From: an uncultured Pseudomonadota bacterium | Lineage (GTDB): Bacteria > Pseudomonadota > Alphaproteobacteria > Rs-D84 | Direction of reading: 5' to 3' | Assembly: GCA_902788485.1 (NCBI GenBank) | Contig: CADAKI010000002.1 | Location: 89,205 to 153,204, forward strand | Length of the DNA: 64,000 bases | Shown: positions 8,828-17,485 of the stretch, piece by piece | Position numbering within the stretch: position 1 is the stretch's first letter | Layout: every line of letters begins with the position of its first letter | Position numbers and translations under genes: made by a program | Notes under the pieces: model-generated | Databases searched by the model: none | What the model saw: the letters and a program-made list of their open reading frames with translations, nothing else | What the model was told of the DNA's origin: nothing

Positions 8828-8847
8828 AACCGCGGATTCCCGCGGTA
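8828..8847 (-). terminator. Terminator of tRNA-Thr
   Basis: Minus-strand stem ACCGCGG/CCGCGGT followed by TTTTTG and more T. It lies just beyond the 3' end of the tRNA gene. Confidence 0.8.
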
Positions 8848-8851
8848 AAAC

Positions 8852-8927
8852 TGGTGCCAGTTGTCGGACTTGAACCAACGACCCTCTGATTACAAATCAG
8901 ATGCTCTACCAGCTGAGCTAAACTGGC
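8852..8927 (-). tRNA. tRNA-Thr(UGU)
   Basis: 76-nt cloverleaf with encoded CCA (8852-8854). Acceptor stem GCCAGTT/AACTGGC, D-arm AGCTCAGCTGGTAGAGCA, anticodon loop TTTGTAA with anticodon TGT at 8892-8894, and T-arm GGTTCAAGTCC. Every stem pairs. Confidence 0.97.
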
Positions 8928-9020
8928 AATGTGAGTAAATCATATATTTTTTATTTGATAATTTCAAGTGTTTTTTTATGTGCGCTTGCTTTTCATAAAA
9001 TCGTTGTTAAAATGATGCTC

Positions 9021-10328
9021 ATGAAAAAATTACCTGAACTTTTGGCGCCGGCGGGCACATTAGACGCGTTCAAAACCGCTATTTTATATGGGGCGGACGC
9101 AATTTATGCGGGGTTGCCCGGGTTTTCTATGCGTGCGCGCGCAAAAATTGATGTTGACGGTGTGCGTGCCGGGATTGATTTTGCACATGCGCATGGTAAA
9201 CGCGTTTATTTGGCATTTAATTTGTTCGCGCATGACCGGGATTTTGACAATATGCCACGCGTTCGCGAAATTATTGAATATTTGCGCCCGGATGCACTGA
9301 TTGTGGCGGATGCGGGTGTGCTGACATGGGTGCGTGAAAATTTCCCAAATATGCCAATTCACATATCGACCCAGGCAAACATTTGTTCGGCGGCATCGGT
9401 GAAATTTTGGAAAAATGCGGGCGCGTCGCTGTGCGTCCTTGCGCGCGAGGTGTCACATCGTGAGTTTTGTTCTATCCGCGAACAATGCCCAGATATCAAA
9501 CTTGAAATCTTTGTGCATGGTGCGATGTGTATGGCGTATTCTGGGCGGTGCTTGCTGTCGAATTATATAACGGGGCGGCCGTCAAATCGCGGTGCGTGCG
9601 CGCAACTGTGTCGGTGGAAATATGATGTAATATTGCGCGAGAAAGAATCCGGAATCGAAATGCCAATCGATGAAGACGACCGCGGCGCATATATTTTAAA
9701 CAGTAAAGATTTATGTTTAATGCCACGTTTAGCAGAAGTTTTGGAATCTGCACCTGACTCGTTGAAAATAGAGGGTCGCAACCGTTCCGAATATTATGTA
9801 GGCAGCGTGGTTCGTGCATATCGCAACGCGATGGATGCGTGGGCGCGTGACCCGGCGAATTTCAATCCCGACGAATTTATGGCGGATTTAAATGTGTTGG
9901 AAACGCGTGGATATACAGACGCATTTTTTGATGGGCCATTACCGGCGACGGCGCACGATTATAATACAACAAAATCAGATTCCATGTATCACGCCGCGGG
10001 TGTTATAACGGCGGTGACCGCCCAGTTCTTGGGACATTCCCCGTCTTTTACCGCGTCAGCGGAAAAGAAGGGGGGAACCGGCGTAGCCGGTGGGGCAGTT
10101 GTACTTGAACTGCGTAACGAAGTGCGTGCGGGCGATGAAATAACCTTTTTGCTGCCACGTGATAAATTCACCATAAAACTGGATAAAATCATAAACGCCA
10201 AAAACGGCGATGAATTACCAAAAATGTCCGCAGGCCAGGGCAATTCGATTTTGATACCGTGCAACAAAATCCCGGCACAATATTTACATCAAATGCAGCA
10301 ATATATATTGGCGTATAAACGCAAATAA
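9021..10328 (+). CDS. Peptidase U32 family protein (TrhP/YegQ-type)
   Basis: About 435 residues. The N-terminus PELLAPAGTLDAFKTAILYGADAIYAG is the family signature (only part quoted), with ISTQANICSAASVKFW, EIFVHGAMCMAYSGRCLLSNY, a Cys cluster (GRCLLS, GACAQLCRWKY) and SLKIEGRNRSEYYVG. Bacterial members of this type act in 5-hydroxyuridine formation on tRNA (TrhP) or in rRNA hydroxylation (RlhA), and the Cys cluster fits an iron-sulfur site. An earlier frame start at 8931 lies against the tRNA gene and is unlikely. ATGs at 9012, 9015 and 9021 are possible, and I prefer 9021 because family proteins begin there. No clear ribosome site is seen, so it may be near-leaderless. Confidence 0.87.
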   Translation: MKKLPELLAPAGTLDAFKTAILYGADAIYAGLPGFSMRARAKIDVDGVRAGIDFAHAHGKRVYLAFNLFAHDRDFDNMPRVREIIEYLRPDALIVADAGVLTWVRENFPNMPIHISTQANICSAASVKFWKNAGASLCVLAREVSHREFCSIREQCPDIKLEIFVHGAMCMAYSGRCLLSNYITGRPSNRGACAQLCRWKYDVILREKESGIEMPIDEDDRGAYILNSKDLCLMPRLAEVLESAPDSLKIEGRNRSEYYVGSVVRAYRNAMDAWARDPANFNPDEFMADLNVLETRGYTDAFFDGPLPATAHDYNTTKSDSMYHAAGVITAVTAQFLGHSPSFTASAEKKGGTGVAGGAVVLELRNEVRAGDEITFLLPRDKFTIKLDKIINAKNGDELPKMSAGQGNSILIPCNKIPAQYLHQMQQYILAYKRK

Positions 10329-10329
10329 A

Positions 10330-10347
10330 AACCGGCAAATGCCGGTT
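10330..10347. terminator. Bidirectional terminator between the U32 gene and lgt
   Basis: Stem ACCGGC/GCCGGT with A-rich and T-rich flanks on both sides. It serves the convergent genes that stop at 10328 and 10349. Confidence 0.8.
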
Positions 10348-10348
10348 C

Positions 10349-11146
10349 TTATTTTTTATTTTTTGACCAAATAAACAATCCGGCGCCAATAATAAACATT
10401 ATACCGGACAATAATTGTCCCATGGTCAATCCCCATGTGGTTAAAAATCCAATTTGGGCATCTGGCGCACGAAACATTTCGCACCCAATACGCACAACCG
10501 CATACGACATCGCCAACACGCCGGATAATGCCCCGGGATGCGATTTCAAATTTGTTTTTTTGTATAAACACCACATCAATGCAAATAAAACGATACCTTC
10601 GCCAAATGCCTCGTACAGGGGACTCGGGTGGCGCGGAATTGTGGTGTGACCATTAAACACAACACCCCATGGCATATCGGTTGGGCGACCCATAACCTCC
10701 ATATTTATAAAATTGGCAATGCGTCCAAAAAACAGCCCAATCGGTGCCAACACAGCGCATAAATCTAATAATTTCCAACCGTTTAATTTGTTTTGACGTG
10801 CAAATAAAAAGTTTGCAATTACAACCCCAATTAATCCACCGTGAAAACTCATCCCGCCGTGCCAGACCATAAATATTTCCAATGGGTGCGCAATAAAAAA
10901 CGGCAAATTGTAAAACAAAACATAACCCAAGCGTCCGCCCAATATCACACCCAAAATAATCGCGGTTAAAAAATCATCACTTTGTTTTTTGTTTAATGTG
11001 ATGTTGCTGTGCGGGTTGCGTGTCATGTGTAAAAACAACCAAAAGCAAATTAAAAATCCGGCGATATACGCCAACGCATACCAACGAATATCGATTCCAA
11101 ATACAGACACCGCCACCGGCGAAATTGGATTTATAACAATAGCCAT
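10349..11146 (-). CDS. lgt: Prolipoprotein diacylglyceryl transferase
   Basis: 265 residues, multi-pass inner membrane protein that moves diacylglycerol from phosphatidylglycerol to the lipobox cysteine of prolipoproteins. Visible signatures: IRWYALAYIAGF, the long ILGVILGGRLGYVLFYN segment, HGGMSFHGGLIG, GRIANFINMEVMGRPTD and HPSPLYEAFGEG. The frame is open further upstream, but ATG 11146 has AAGGA at the right distance and starts where other Lgt proteins do. Lipoprotein genes at 44632, 45045 and 63820 are possible substrates. Confidence 0.95.
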   Translation of the reverse strand: MAIVINPISPVAVSVFGIDIRWYALAYIAGFLICFWLFLHMTRNPHSNITLNKKQSDDFLTAIILGVILGGRLGYVLFYNLPFFIAHPLEIFMVWHGGMSFHGGLIGVVIANFLFARQNKLNGWKLLDLCAVLAPIGLFFGRIANFINMEVMGRPTDMPWGVVFNGHTTIPRHPSPLYEAFGEGIVLFALMWCLYKKTNLKSHPGALSGVLAMSYAVVRIGCEMFRAPDAQIGFLTTWGLTMGQLLSGIMFIIGAGLFIWSKNKK

Positions 11147-11195
11147 ATTTTTTCCTTTTGCCAAAATTGTAATGCAAATCGGCGCAAAAACACAA

Positions 11196-11223
11196 TAAAA
11201 AAAGGCACCGAAAAATCGGTGCC
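11196..11223 (-). terminator. Terminator of the small coiled-coil gene pair
   Basis: Minus-strand 8-bp perfect stem GGCACCGA/TCGGTGCC followed by a run of T. It lies 18 bases beyond the stop at 11242. Confidence 0.85.
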
Positions 11224-11241
11224 GAAAAATAATTTTTTGTA

Positions 11242-11532
11242 TTAACGTCTGCGTGATGTCAAACCACATAATTCCCCAAAAGGATTTTGTTTTAATACGC
11301 GTTTTGCGACACGTTCGCGTTCAATTTTATCCAATTGGTTTTGTATGATTTCTTCGCAGCGCGCACGAATTTTTGGATTTTCTTCTGTTTCCAAACGTTT
11401 TTGCATTTGTTCGATGGTTTCTTTGGCGTCTGCGATAATTTTATCTTTGTCCGCCACAGTTTGACGTCCGGTTGGATACGGTAATGCAGAACTGTAATTA
11501 GAGAAATTAAAATTTGCGACTTTTTTATACAT
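11242..11532 (-). CDS. Small coiled-coil protein, paralogue of 11548-11811
   Basis: 96 residues, AAGGA upstream. The core has a GRQTVADKDKIIADA stretch, a charged helix and the NQLDKIERERVAKRVL end. It aligns over about 60 residues with the neighbouring protein (RQT..DK..II, Y/IxNQLD.I.RE). No signal peptide or membrane segment. Function unknown. Because the pair lies among dispersed phage genes on the same strand, a small virion or regulatory role is possible but not shown. Confidence 0.8.
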   Translation of the reverse strand: MYKKVANFNFSNYSSALPYPTGRQTVADKDKIIADAKETIEQMQKRLETEENPKIRARCEEIIQNQLDKIERERVAKRVLKQNPFGELCGLTSRRR

Positions 11533-11547
11533 TTTTATATTCCTTTT

Positions 11548-11811
11548 TTAGTGTTGTTTGTGTTTGCCCAGTAAAATATTCATTGCATTTTTTTCACGAC
11601 GAATTGTATCCAGTTGATTATAAATGCAATCCTCGTAACGTTGTGCGCGTTTTTCGTCACCACTACGTTTGATTTCGTTCCATTTTGCGTGCATTTCACG
11701 AACGCGCGACCAACAATCGTCAATAATGCGTTGTTTGTCGTTGTGTGTTTGACGGTCCGGGTTGATGTATTCGCATCCGGTACCTTGATAATATCTTGCG
11801 CCTGTGGCCAT
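11548..11811 (-). CDS. Small coiled-coil protein, paralogue of 11242-11532
   Basis: 87 residues with a very strong ribosome site (AGGAGG). It contains NPDRQTHNDKQRIIDD, a charged helix and CIYNQLDTIRREKNAMNIL, matching its downstream paralogue. It is first in the two-gene operon behind a consensus promoter. The leader sequence AGGAGGCAACC before its start is also found before the gene at 14936. Function unknown. Confidence 0.8.
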   Translation of the reverse strand: MATGARYYQGTGCEYINPDRQTHNDKQRIIDDCWSRVREMHAKWNEIKRSGDEKRAQRYEDCIYNQLDTIRREKNAMNILLGKHKQH

Positions 11812-11852
11812 GGGGTTGCCTCCTGTGCTTCTTTTGTTTTATTACAAACAAG

Positions 11853-11880
11853 ATTATAGTGCAAAAAAATTATTTGTCAA
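11853..11880 (-). promoter_or_regulatory. Consensus promoter of the coiled-coil pair
   Basis: Minus strand TTGACA (11875-11880), 16 bases, TATAAT (11853-11858), both hexamers exact. Unlike the three phage-leader promoters it is not followed by terminators. Confidence 0.85.
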
Positions 11881-11953
11881 CCATAAACAGAATATTTTTG
11901 TTTTTTATTGTGGTTTGGTATTATGCATGACAAATATTTATATGTTTTTATCC

Positions 11954-11982
11954 TTGAATTTGTGGGGTATTTGTATTATATA
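11954..11982 (+). promoter_or_regulatory. Promoter of the Bax-inhibitor-like gene
   Basis: TTGAAT (11954-11959), 17 bases, TATATA (11977-11982), about 30 bases before the ATG at 12015. Confidence 0.6.
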
Positions 11983-12014
11983 ATCTGATGAAAAAAATCA
12001 AAGGAGAAAACAAA

Positions 12015-12716
12015 ATGACAGGTGTTCAAACAAATACTATGGATGGATATTTGAAACGGATTTTTGCATTGATGTTCGGCGCGGTTGGAATCACCGCGGT
12101 TGCGGCATATTTGACAATATGGGGCGGGGGACTGCGATTTTTAATAAATGGTGCGGGAACGGGCTTTTCGGCGCTGTATTATGTGTTGTTGTTCGGCGGT
12201 TTGGCATTTTCCATCTGGGCCCAGGTTCGTGCATTTTCATTAAAGCCGGTAACGGGTGCGGTAATGTTGATGTTATATGCGGCAATTATCGGCATAACAT
12301 TGACACCATTATTGGCGGTGTCTCTGGCGGTCCATCCGGTATCGATTTTATACGCGTTTGTATTGTCGGCACTGATGTTTGCGTGCATGGCGATGTTCGG
12401 TTATAAAACGGTCAAGAATTTATCGTTTTTGGGAATTTTCTTGATGATGGGCATGATTGGTTTAATTTTGGTCGGTATTGCATCAATGTTTTGGCCGTTG
12501 GGTTCAACATTTGCAACGGTTGTATGCTTTATCGGTGTTTTGGTGTTCGCATTGTTCACGGCATATGATATGCAGAACTTAAAAATTGCATACAACACGA
12601 TGGCGGGCGGCGATGACACATCAAAAAATCAGTTGGCTGTATTGGGCGCGTTGCATTTGTATATCTCGTTTATTGCGATGTTCCAATATTTGTTGAGTTT
12701 ATTTAATCGTGATTAA
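12015..12716 (+). CDS. Bax inhibitor-1 / YccA family membrane protein
   Basis: 233 residues from ATG 12015, chosen because AAGGAG stands just before it. The frame also opens at 11988. There are seven hydrophobic helices, the N-terminal MDGYLKRIFALMFGAVGITA, and the C-terminal FTAYDMQNLK...LGALHLYISFIAMFQYLL with the conserved aspartate region typical of YccA/YbhL proteins. The family forms pH-sensitive Ca2+ leak channels or binds FtsH in the inner membrane. The bacterial role is poorly defined. It is followed within 17 bases by a ferredoxin gene. Confidence 0.92.
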   Translation: MTGVQTNTMDGYLKRIFALMFGAVGITAVAAYLTIWGGGLRFLINGAGTGFSALYYVLLFGGLAFSIWAQVRAFSLKPVTGAVMLMLYAAIIGITLTPLLAVSLAVHPVSILYAFVLSALMFACMAMFGYKTVKNLSFLGIFLMMGMIGLILVGIASMFWPLGSTFATVVCFIGVLVFALFTAYDMQNLKIAYNTMAGGDDTSKNQLAVLGALHLYISFIAMFQYLLSLFNRD

Positions 12717-12733
12717 AAAAAAAGGAAAGAAAG

Positions 12734-12916
12734 ATGGCTTATAAAATTGAAAATTCGAAATGTATTGGTTGTCATACATGTATGGGTATGTGCCCGGCAA
12801 TGGCAATTTCGACGGGTGCGGACGGCAAATGTATGATTGATACATCGAAATGTGCATCGTGCGGAACATGTGCATCCGTATGTCCAATGGGTGCGATTGT
12901 TGCGGATAATAAATAA
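12734..12916 (+). CDS. Small 2x[4Fe-4S] ferredoxin
   Basis: 60 residues with two CxxCxxCxxxCP clusters: CIGCHTCMGMCP and CASCGTCASVCP. This is the clostridial-type dicluster ferredoxin layout, an electron carrier common in anaerobes. A good AAAGGAAAG ribosome site precedes it. It lies between the Bax-inhibitor-like gene and glyS, probably in one operon. It hints that the organism lives with little or no oxygen, which fits acetate kinase at 36.8 kb. Confidence 0.93.
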   Translation: MAYKIENSKCIGCHTCMGMCPAMAISTGADGKCMIDTSKCASCGTCASVCPMGAIVADNK

Positions 12917-12933
12917 AAATAGGAAACAAAAAA

Positions 12934-14292
12934 ATGTCAGACGTGAACGATATTATTGCATTGTGTAAAAGACGCGGGTTTATTTTTACCGGGTCTGAAA
13001 TTTATGGTGGTTTGCCGGGTGCATATGATTATGGCCCGTATGGTGTGGAATTGATGCGTAATATTCGTAATGCGTGGTGGAACACCATGATTTATTCCCG
13101 CGACGATATCGAAGGGTTAGATGCCGCGTTGATAACCAATCGTCTGATGTGGAAATATTCTGGGCACGAGGCAAATTTTTCAGATCCCTTGGTCGAGTGT
13201 AAAAAATGCGGTGCCCGTATGCGTGCGGATAAAATGCGCGACCCAAAAAAATGCGATAATTGTGGTTCAACGGATTTAACCGCGCCCCGCGCATATCAGT
13301 TGATGATGGGGCTGTCGATTGGTGCAACCGCAAATGGTGAAATAAACGCGTATCTGCGTCCGGAAACGGCAACAACAACATACACGAATTTCAAAAATGT
13401 TTTGGATTCTAAACCGCATAAATTGCCGTTTGGTATTGCCCAAATTGGCAAGGCATTTCGTAACGAGATTTCCCCGCGTGGGTTCGTATTTCGTATGCGC
13501 GAATTTGAACAGGCCGAAATGCAATATTTTGTGGACCCGGAAACGGATGAAAAATATTTTGAAATGTGGAAGAACGAACGCATGGCATGGTGGATAAATG
13601 TATTGGGCATACCCGCCAACAAATTGCGTTTCATGCCACACGAAAAATTGGCCCATTATGCCAAGGCCGCATGCGACATCGAATACGAATTTCCCGATGG
13701 CTTTGACGAGGTCGAGGGTATCCACAACCGCCAAGATTTCGACCTGGGCTCGCATACCAAGGGGCAAAACGAATTTGAATTGCACGCAAATGTTTTGGAA
13801 AATCACGACAGTGTCACAAAATTGGCATATTCCGACCCCCAGGCCGGCAAAACATTTATTCCGTATGTGATTGAAACGGCGATGGGCGTCAATCGTGCAA
13901 TGTTTGCGGTAATGCTGAATGCGTACACTGTCGAAGATTTGGGCGACGGGAAAAACCGCACGGTATTAAAATTAAAACCCTGGTTGTCCCCGGTCAAGGC
14001 GGCGGTTATACCGCTGGCGCGAAATGTTCCCGAATTGCAAGATGTCGCAAACAAAATTGAATCTGATTTGCGTAAATTGGCAATCGGGCGAATTGAAATG
14101 GAAAATTCTGGCAATATCGGAAAATCATATCGTCGTCACGACGAAATTGGAACGCCGGTATGCATAACGGTTGACCACCAAACATTAGAGGATAACACCG
14201 TCACATTGCGTTACCGTGATACAATGGAACAAATCCGCGTTCCCGTCACGGATGTTCCGGACACCGTTCGTAAAATTGTATCAGGTTTATAA
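12934..14292 (+). CDS. glyS: Glycyl-tRNA synthetase, single-chain (homodimeric) type
   Basis: 452 residues, class II. Start NDIIALCKRRGFIFTGSEIYGG, then GAYDYGPYGVELMRNI, a Cys4 zinc site (CKKCGAR...KKCDNCGST), LRPETATTTYTNFKN, FRNEISPRGFVFRMREFEQAEMQ (motif 2; only part quoted), and the C-terminal anticodon-binding domain (LSPVKAAVIPLA). This is the alpha2 enzyme of Gram-positives, Bacteroidetes and eukaryotes, not the GlyQ/GlyS heterotetramer of most Proteobacteria. The type is worth noting for the lineage. It ends the operon before a strong terminator. Confidence 0.95.
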   Translation: MSDVNDIIALCKRRGFIFTGSEIYGGLPGAYDYGPYGVELMRNIRNAWWNTMIYSRDDIEGLDAALITNRLMWKYSGHEANFSDPLVECKKCGARMRADKMRDPKKCDNCGSTDLTAPRAYQLMMGLSIGATANGEINAYLRPETATTTYTNFKNVLDSKPHKLPFGIAQIGKAFRNEISPRGFVFRMREFEQAEMQYFVDPETDEKYFEMWKNERMAWWINVLGIPANKLRFMPHEKLAHYAKAACDIEYEFPDGFDEVEGIHNRQDFDLGSHTKGQNEFELHANVLENHDSVTKLAYSDPQAGKTFIPYVIETAMGVNRAMFAVMLNAYTVEDLGDGKNRTVLKLKPWLSPVKAAVIPLARNVPELQDVANKIESDLRKLAIGRIEMENSGNIGKSYRRHDEIGTPVCITVDHQTLEDNTVTLRYRDTMEQIRVPVTDVPDTVRKIVSGL

Positions 14293-14300
14293 AAATAAAA

Positions 14301-14328
14301 AACACCGGAATTTTCCGGTGTTTTTTTT
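14301..14328 (+). terminator. Terminator after glyS
   Basis: Perfect stem AACACCGGA/TCCGGTGTT with a short loop and eight T. It also lies beyond the convergent gene that ends at 14340. Confidence 0.9.
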
Positions 14329-14339
14329 GTTCCTTTTAT

Positions 14340-14936
14340 TTATGCGGCTTTTTGATATTTGTTATACGCGAACATTTGCAGCAATTTTTTCTGGTCTAAT
14401 TTTTGCAATGTTGTGGCGGGTTTTGCGCCCTGTGCCGGAACGTTTGTTTTGTGCGCGCGATATTGTGGCGCATTTTGTTTTGCTAACATATCTTGTGTCC
14501 GTGATTTATTTTGCGTATCGCGAACCTGAGAAATCGTGGGGCGTTTTGTTGTGTGCGATTTTTGCACCGCGTTGTTTTGCCCCGCATTTGCCTGTGCCAC
14601 ATTGCCACGCGCCATTTGTGCGCCCAGTGCCGATTTTGCCGCCGCAACTTGCCGTTCGCCAAATGCACGGTATTGTGGCAATTTGGCGGCATCCAGTGTC
14701 ATTTCTGACGATTTGTCCGTCATGATTTGACGCGCCACATCGCGTGACATTTGTTGCACATTTGATTTTATTTCGCCCGCAATCGGGTTTGATTTATCCA
14801 GTGTGTTTGAAAAACTTTTTATTTGTTGAATTGATTTTTGCTTTGCGGTTCCTAATTTTATATTTTCGCGTTCCGCCCAATGAACGTAAACGAAACCGAC
14901 ATACATGCGTTGAACATAAATTTTTACATCTGTCAT
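14340..14936 (-). CDS. Unknown Ala/Gln-rich protein, possibly phage-derived
   Basis: 198 residues from ATG 14936, with a very strong AAAGGAGG site. The frame runs upstream to 15014, but that start has no ribosome site. The N-terminus is KIYVQRMYVGFVYVHWAERENIK, then a helical part (IAGEIKSNVQQMSRDVARQIM) and a low-complexity Ala/Gln/Asn-rich stretch (about 115-190). No signal peptide or membrane helix. Its leader AGGAGGCAACC matches that of 11548-11811. It sits on the strand used by the dispersed virion genes and could be an internal virion protein, but I cannot assign it. Confidence 0.7.
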   Translation of the reverse strand: MTDVKIYVQRMYVGFVYVHWAERENIKLGTAKQKSIQQIKSFSNTLDKSNPIAGEIKSNVQQMSRDVARQIMTDKSSEMTLDAAKLPQYRAFGERQVAAAKSALGAQMARGNVAQANAGQNNAVQKSHTTKRPTISQVRDTQNKSRTQDMLAKQNAPQYRAHKTNVPAQGAKPATTLQKLDQKKLLQMFAYNKYQKAA

Positions 14937-15107
14937 GGTTGCCTCCTTTGGCTGTATTTCCCATGGCACCATCACCACAGGATACATATATAGGTCACAA
15001 AAAATATATTTCAAGTGGCAAATTCAAAAACATGTCAAGCAAAAGATTGTTTTGACATCCGCGCCCATATATTTAATAATGTCATCGTTATGCCACAAAG
15101 CGTGCTA

Positions 15108-15158
15108 TTGCCAATAATGGGTGGTACGGGCAATAACCCTGGTCTTGCCAATAATGGG
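15108..15158 (+). repeat. Direct repeat upstream of an outer membrane protein gene
   Basis: TTGCCAATAATGGG occurs at 15108-15121 and 15145-15158, 37 bases apart. It lies in the 180-base gap before the gene at 15195 and could be a regulator binding site. The rest of the gap holds no gene. Confidence 0.5.
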
Positions 15159-15194
15159 GGTCAGGAATTTCATCATAAAATTAAGGAGACATAG

Positions 15195-16238
15195 ATGAAA
15201 AAAACTTTGAAAACTGTGGCGATTGCTGCGGCAACGATGATTACATCTGGTGCGATGGCATCTGTCACAAAAAACATGGAAAACCCACTGTATATACCGT
15301 CGGCGGGTGAATTTTATTCCAAAACAACGGCCGGTTTAATGTATAAAAAGGCCGACCATACCAAGGCCTTGCGGGACAAAGGACATGCGGGCGAGTCGGA
15401 ATTTCCTGTGTGGCGCTTTTTTGAAGATTTTGGTGTTGGTATCACTGACCGTGCCAGTACATATTTGTCATTGGGTTGGACACAAAATGATGACATTGGC
15501 CGCAGTGGCGCGCACCGTGCACGTTTGGGCGTGAACTATCGCGTTGTTGAAACAACCGAAGATTTTGTTTGGGACATGTATGGCGAGGCATATCTGGCCG
15601 GATTGTCAAAAATGAAGGGTTCGTACGGCACAACCGGTTTCACATATGATAATTTTTCCAGTGGCCGTTGGGGCGCATTGGTTGGAACCAAGATTGGTAA
15701 AAAATGGTCGCGTTTAACCGCATCTTTGAACGCCGAATATTTGCAAATCTTTGGCAACCATAACAATGAAATTGAAATCACTCATCCTGGATTGTTGATG
15801 TTGGGTTTCCCGGATAAAATTTCTGTTGATTTGAAATCCAATAACGAATGGTTGGTGTCTTTGAATACATTGTATCAACTGTCTGACCGTTGGTCTATCG
15901 GTGGTTCTTTGAAATTCGTTGAACATGCCGACAACGGTGTGAAATCAATTCATACCAGATTGATTCCTGTTGATAACACAACGCCGATTCCACAATTGGG
16001 TGGCGCAACATTGCAACAGGCACAAAATGCCACTGTGCAAAAATTGTTGGCTGAAACCAAAAGTATGGATGACGGTTGGGAAGAATATTACATAACTGTG
16101 TCGTTGGCGAACCAGGTGACCGATTACTTGCAATTGGCACTGTATGGTGAATATGTGTTTGACACATCACACCAAGGTTCCCAAAACGGAACAGATATCA
16201 AGACCGAAATCGGCGTTCGTGCGAACGTTCGCTTTTAA
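15195..16238 (+). CDS. Outer membrane beta-barrel protein
   Basis: 347 residues. The signal peptide MKKTLKTVAIAAATMITSGAMA ends near residue 22. The mature part alternates polar and hydrophobic residues (VGITDRASTYLSLGW, WGALVGTKIGK, WSIGGSLKFVE, LQLALYGEYVF) and ends EIGVRANVRF, with the terminal Phe typical of BAM-inserted barrels. Function unknown; it may be a porin-like or adhesin barrel. AAGGAG precedes the ATG. Two more envelope genes follow on the same strand. Confidence 0.85.
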   Translation: MKKTLKTVAIAAATMITSGAMASVTKNMENPLYIPSAGEFYSKTTAGLMYKKADHTKALRDKGHAGESEFPVWRFFEDFGVGITDRASTYLSLGWTQNDDIGRSGAHRARLGVNYRVVETTEDFVWDMYGEAYLAGLSKMKGSYGTTGFTYDNFSSGRWGALVGTKIGKKWSRLTASLNAEYLQIFGNHNNEIEITHPGLLMLGFPDKISVDLKSNNEWLVSLNTLYQLSDRWSIGGSLKFVEHADNGVKSIHTRLIPVDNTTPIPQLGGATLQQAQNATVQKLLAETKSMDDGWEEYYITVSLANQVTDYLQLALYGEYVFDTSHQGSQNGTDIKTEIGVRANVRF

Positions 16239-16366
16239 TTCGTGAATTGAAATATTTATATTGGACATTTCCCCGGGGGTACTCGGGGATTTTTAATTTA
16301 CGCAATAAATACTTTATTATTTTGTCGAATTATGGTATAATAAACCCAAAGAAATATGGAAAGGTT

Positions 16367-17458
16367 ATGAAAAAATCAAATTTTTTGGGTGCTTTTTTTG
16401 CATTTTTTGCCGGAATACCAATGGCGGCAAATGCGGCGTATCCGGTGTATTCCGGGTATAACGGTGGTGTAAATGCGCCTGCCGCAAATGGGGGACGTGT
16501 GGTATATTTACCAACGACAAACGGTACCGTTGTTGCAACAAATTCTGTGGCGGCGACACAGCCGACGCGTGTGACGGGTGCGTTGCCGCGTGTTGGAAAT
16601 ACATCAATAAATGCGGGTCGTCGTTATTACCAGTCATCGGATTTTGATCGCCTGGCGGATTCCGGTTTGTATATCGGTTTATCTGCGGCATATACGGCAT
16701 CCGTTATGGGTGAGTTCGAGGCCGACTATGCGGGCGATGCCGGGTCATACATGGTTCCCGGTGCATTTGCCGGTGGCGGTATTTCCAAAGATTCCGTGAT
16801 ACCATTACAATTATCGTTGGGTGCCGCAATCAACAGTGATTTTCGTGTTGACTTTTCGTATAATCGATACAGTAATTTTGCATATCCACAAACGGTGCAA
16901 ACGGCGGACGGGTCGGGCGGTTTTGTGACGGCGTCGGCGACCGGTGGTGCGGTGACATCAAACGCGACATTATTGAATTTTTATTATAACATTGATTCTT
17001 ATACTGGGTTTTTGGCGGGTGGCTCGTTGCGTCCATATATTGGCGCGGGTGTTGGTATTGCGTTGAATACAACGTCTGATTATGTGGTGTATGACGGCAC
17101 ATTTTATTCCGAAGGCGACCCGTTAACAACACCGGCGGGCGATCCAACCGGCGTATCCGACATCAGTGCATATCACAACGGTGGCACAAACGAACATTTG
17201 GCATTTTCATTAGAGGGTGGTGTCACAACCGAATTGGGCGACGGCATGAAATTGGATTTGTTCGTTCGATATATGAATTTGGGCAAGGTTAAATCATCGG
17301 GCAGTATCGTTTTAACCCAAAAAGAATGGGTTAGTGACGGCAGTGGGGTTATGCCGGGCGAAGAGTTTGTGGATACTGTTGCGCATTATACCGATTGGAC
17401 CGAAAGTGCGAATTTAAGCACCATTGATGTCGGTGTGCGCCTGCGATTACAATTCTAA
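16367..17458 (+). CDS. Outer membrane beta-barrel protein, opacity-like
   Basis: 363 residues from ATG 16367. The frame extends to 16247, but only the later start gives a signal peptide (MKKSNFLGAFFAFFAGIPMA, cut near ANA). After a Gly/Ala/Val-rich linker the barrel begins about residue 85 (SGLYIGLSAAYTASVMGEFEADY; partial quote), with LRPYIGAGVGIALN, LAFSLEGGVTTELGDGMKLDLFVRYMNLG and a final VGVRLRLQF. This matches OmpA-like/opacity surface barrels of host-associated Gram-negatives. Lies 28 bases before the next envelope gene. Confidence 0.85.
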   Translation: MKKSNFLGAFFAFFAGIPMAANAAYPVYSGYNGGVNAPAANGGRVVYLPTTNGTVVATNSVAATQPTRVTGALPRVGNTSINAGRRYYQSSDFDRLADSGLYIGLSAAYTASVMGEFEADYAGDAGSYMVPGAFAGGGISKDSVIPLQLSLGAAINSDFRVDFSYNRYSNFAYPQTVQTADGSGGFVTASATGGAVTSNATLLNFYYNIDSYTGFLAGGSLRPYIGAGVGIALNTTSDYVVYDGTFYSEGDPLTTPAGDPTGVSDISAYHNGGTNEHLAFSLEGGVTTELGDGMKLDLFVRYMNLGKVKSSGSIVLTQKEWVSDGSGVMPGEEFVDTVAHYTDWTESANLSTIDVGVRLRLQF

Positions 17459-17485
17459 AATATGTGCACGGGGAGAGAGAATAAA

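Noticed and set aside
11853-11880. Fourth member of the double-terminator leader class
   Set aside because: The promoter is consensus but no terminator hairpins lie between it and the gene.
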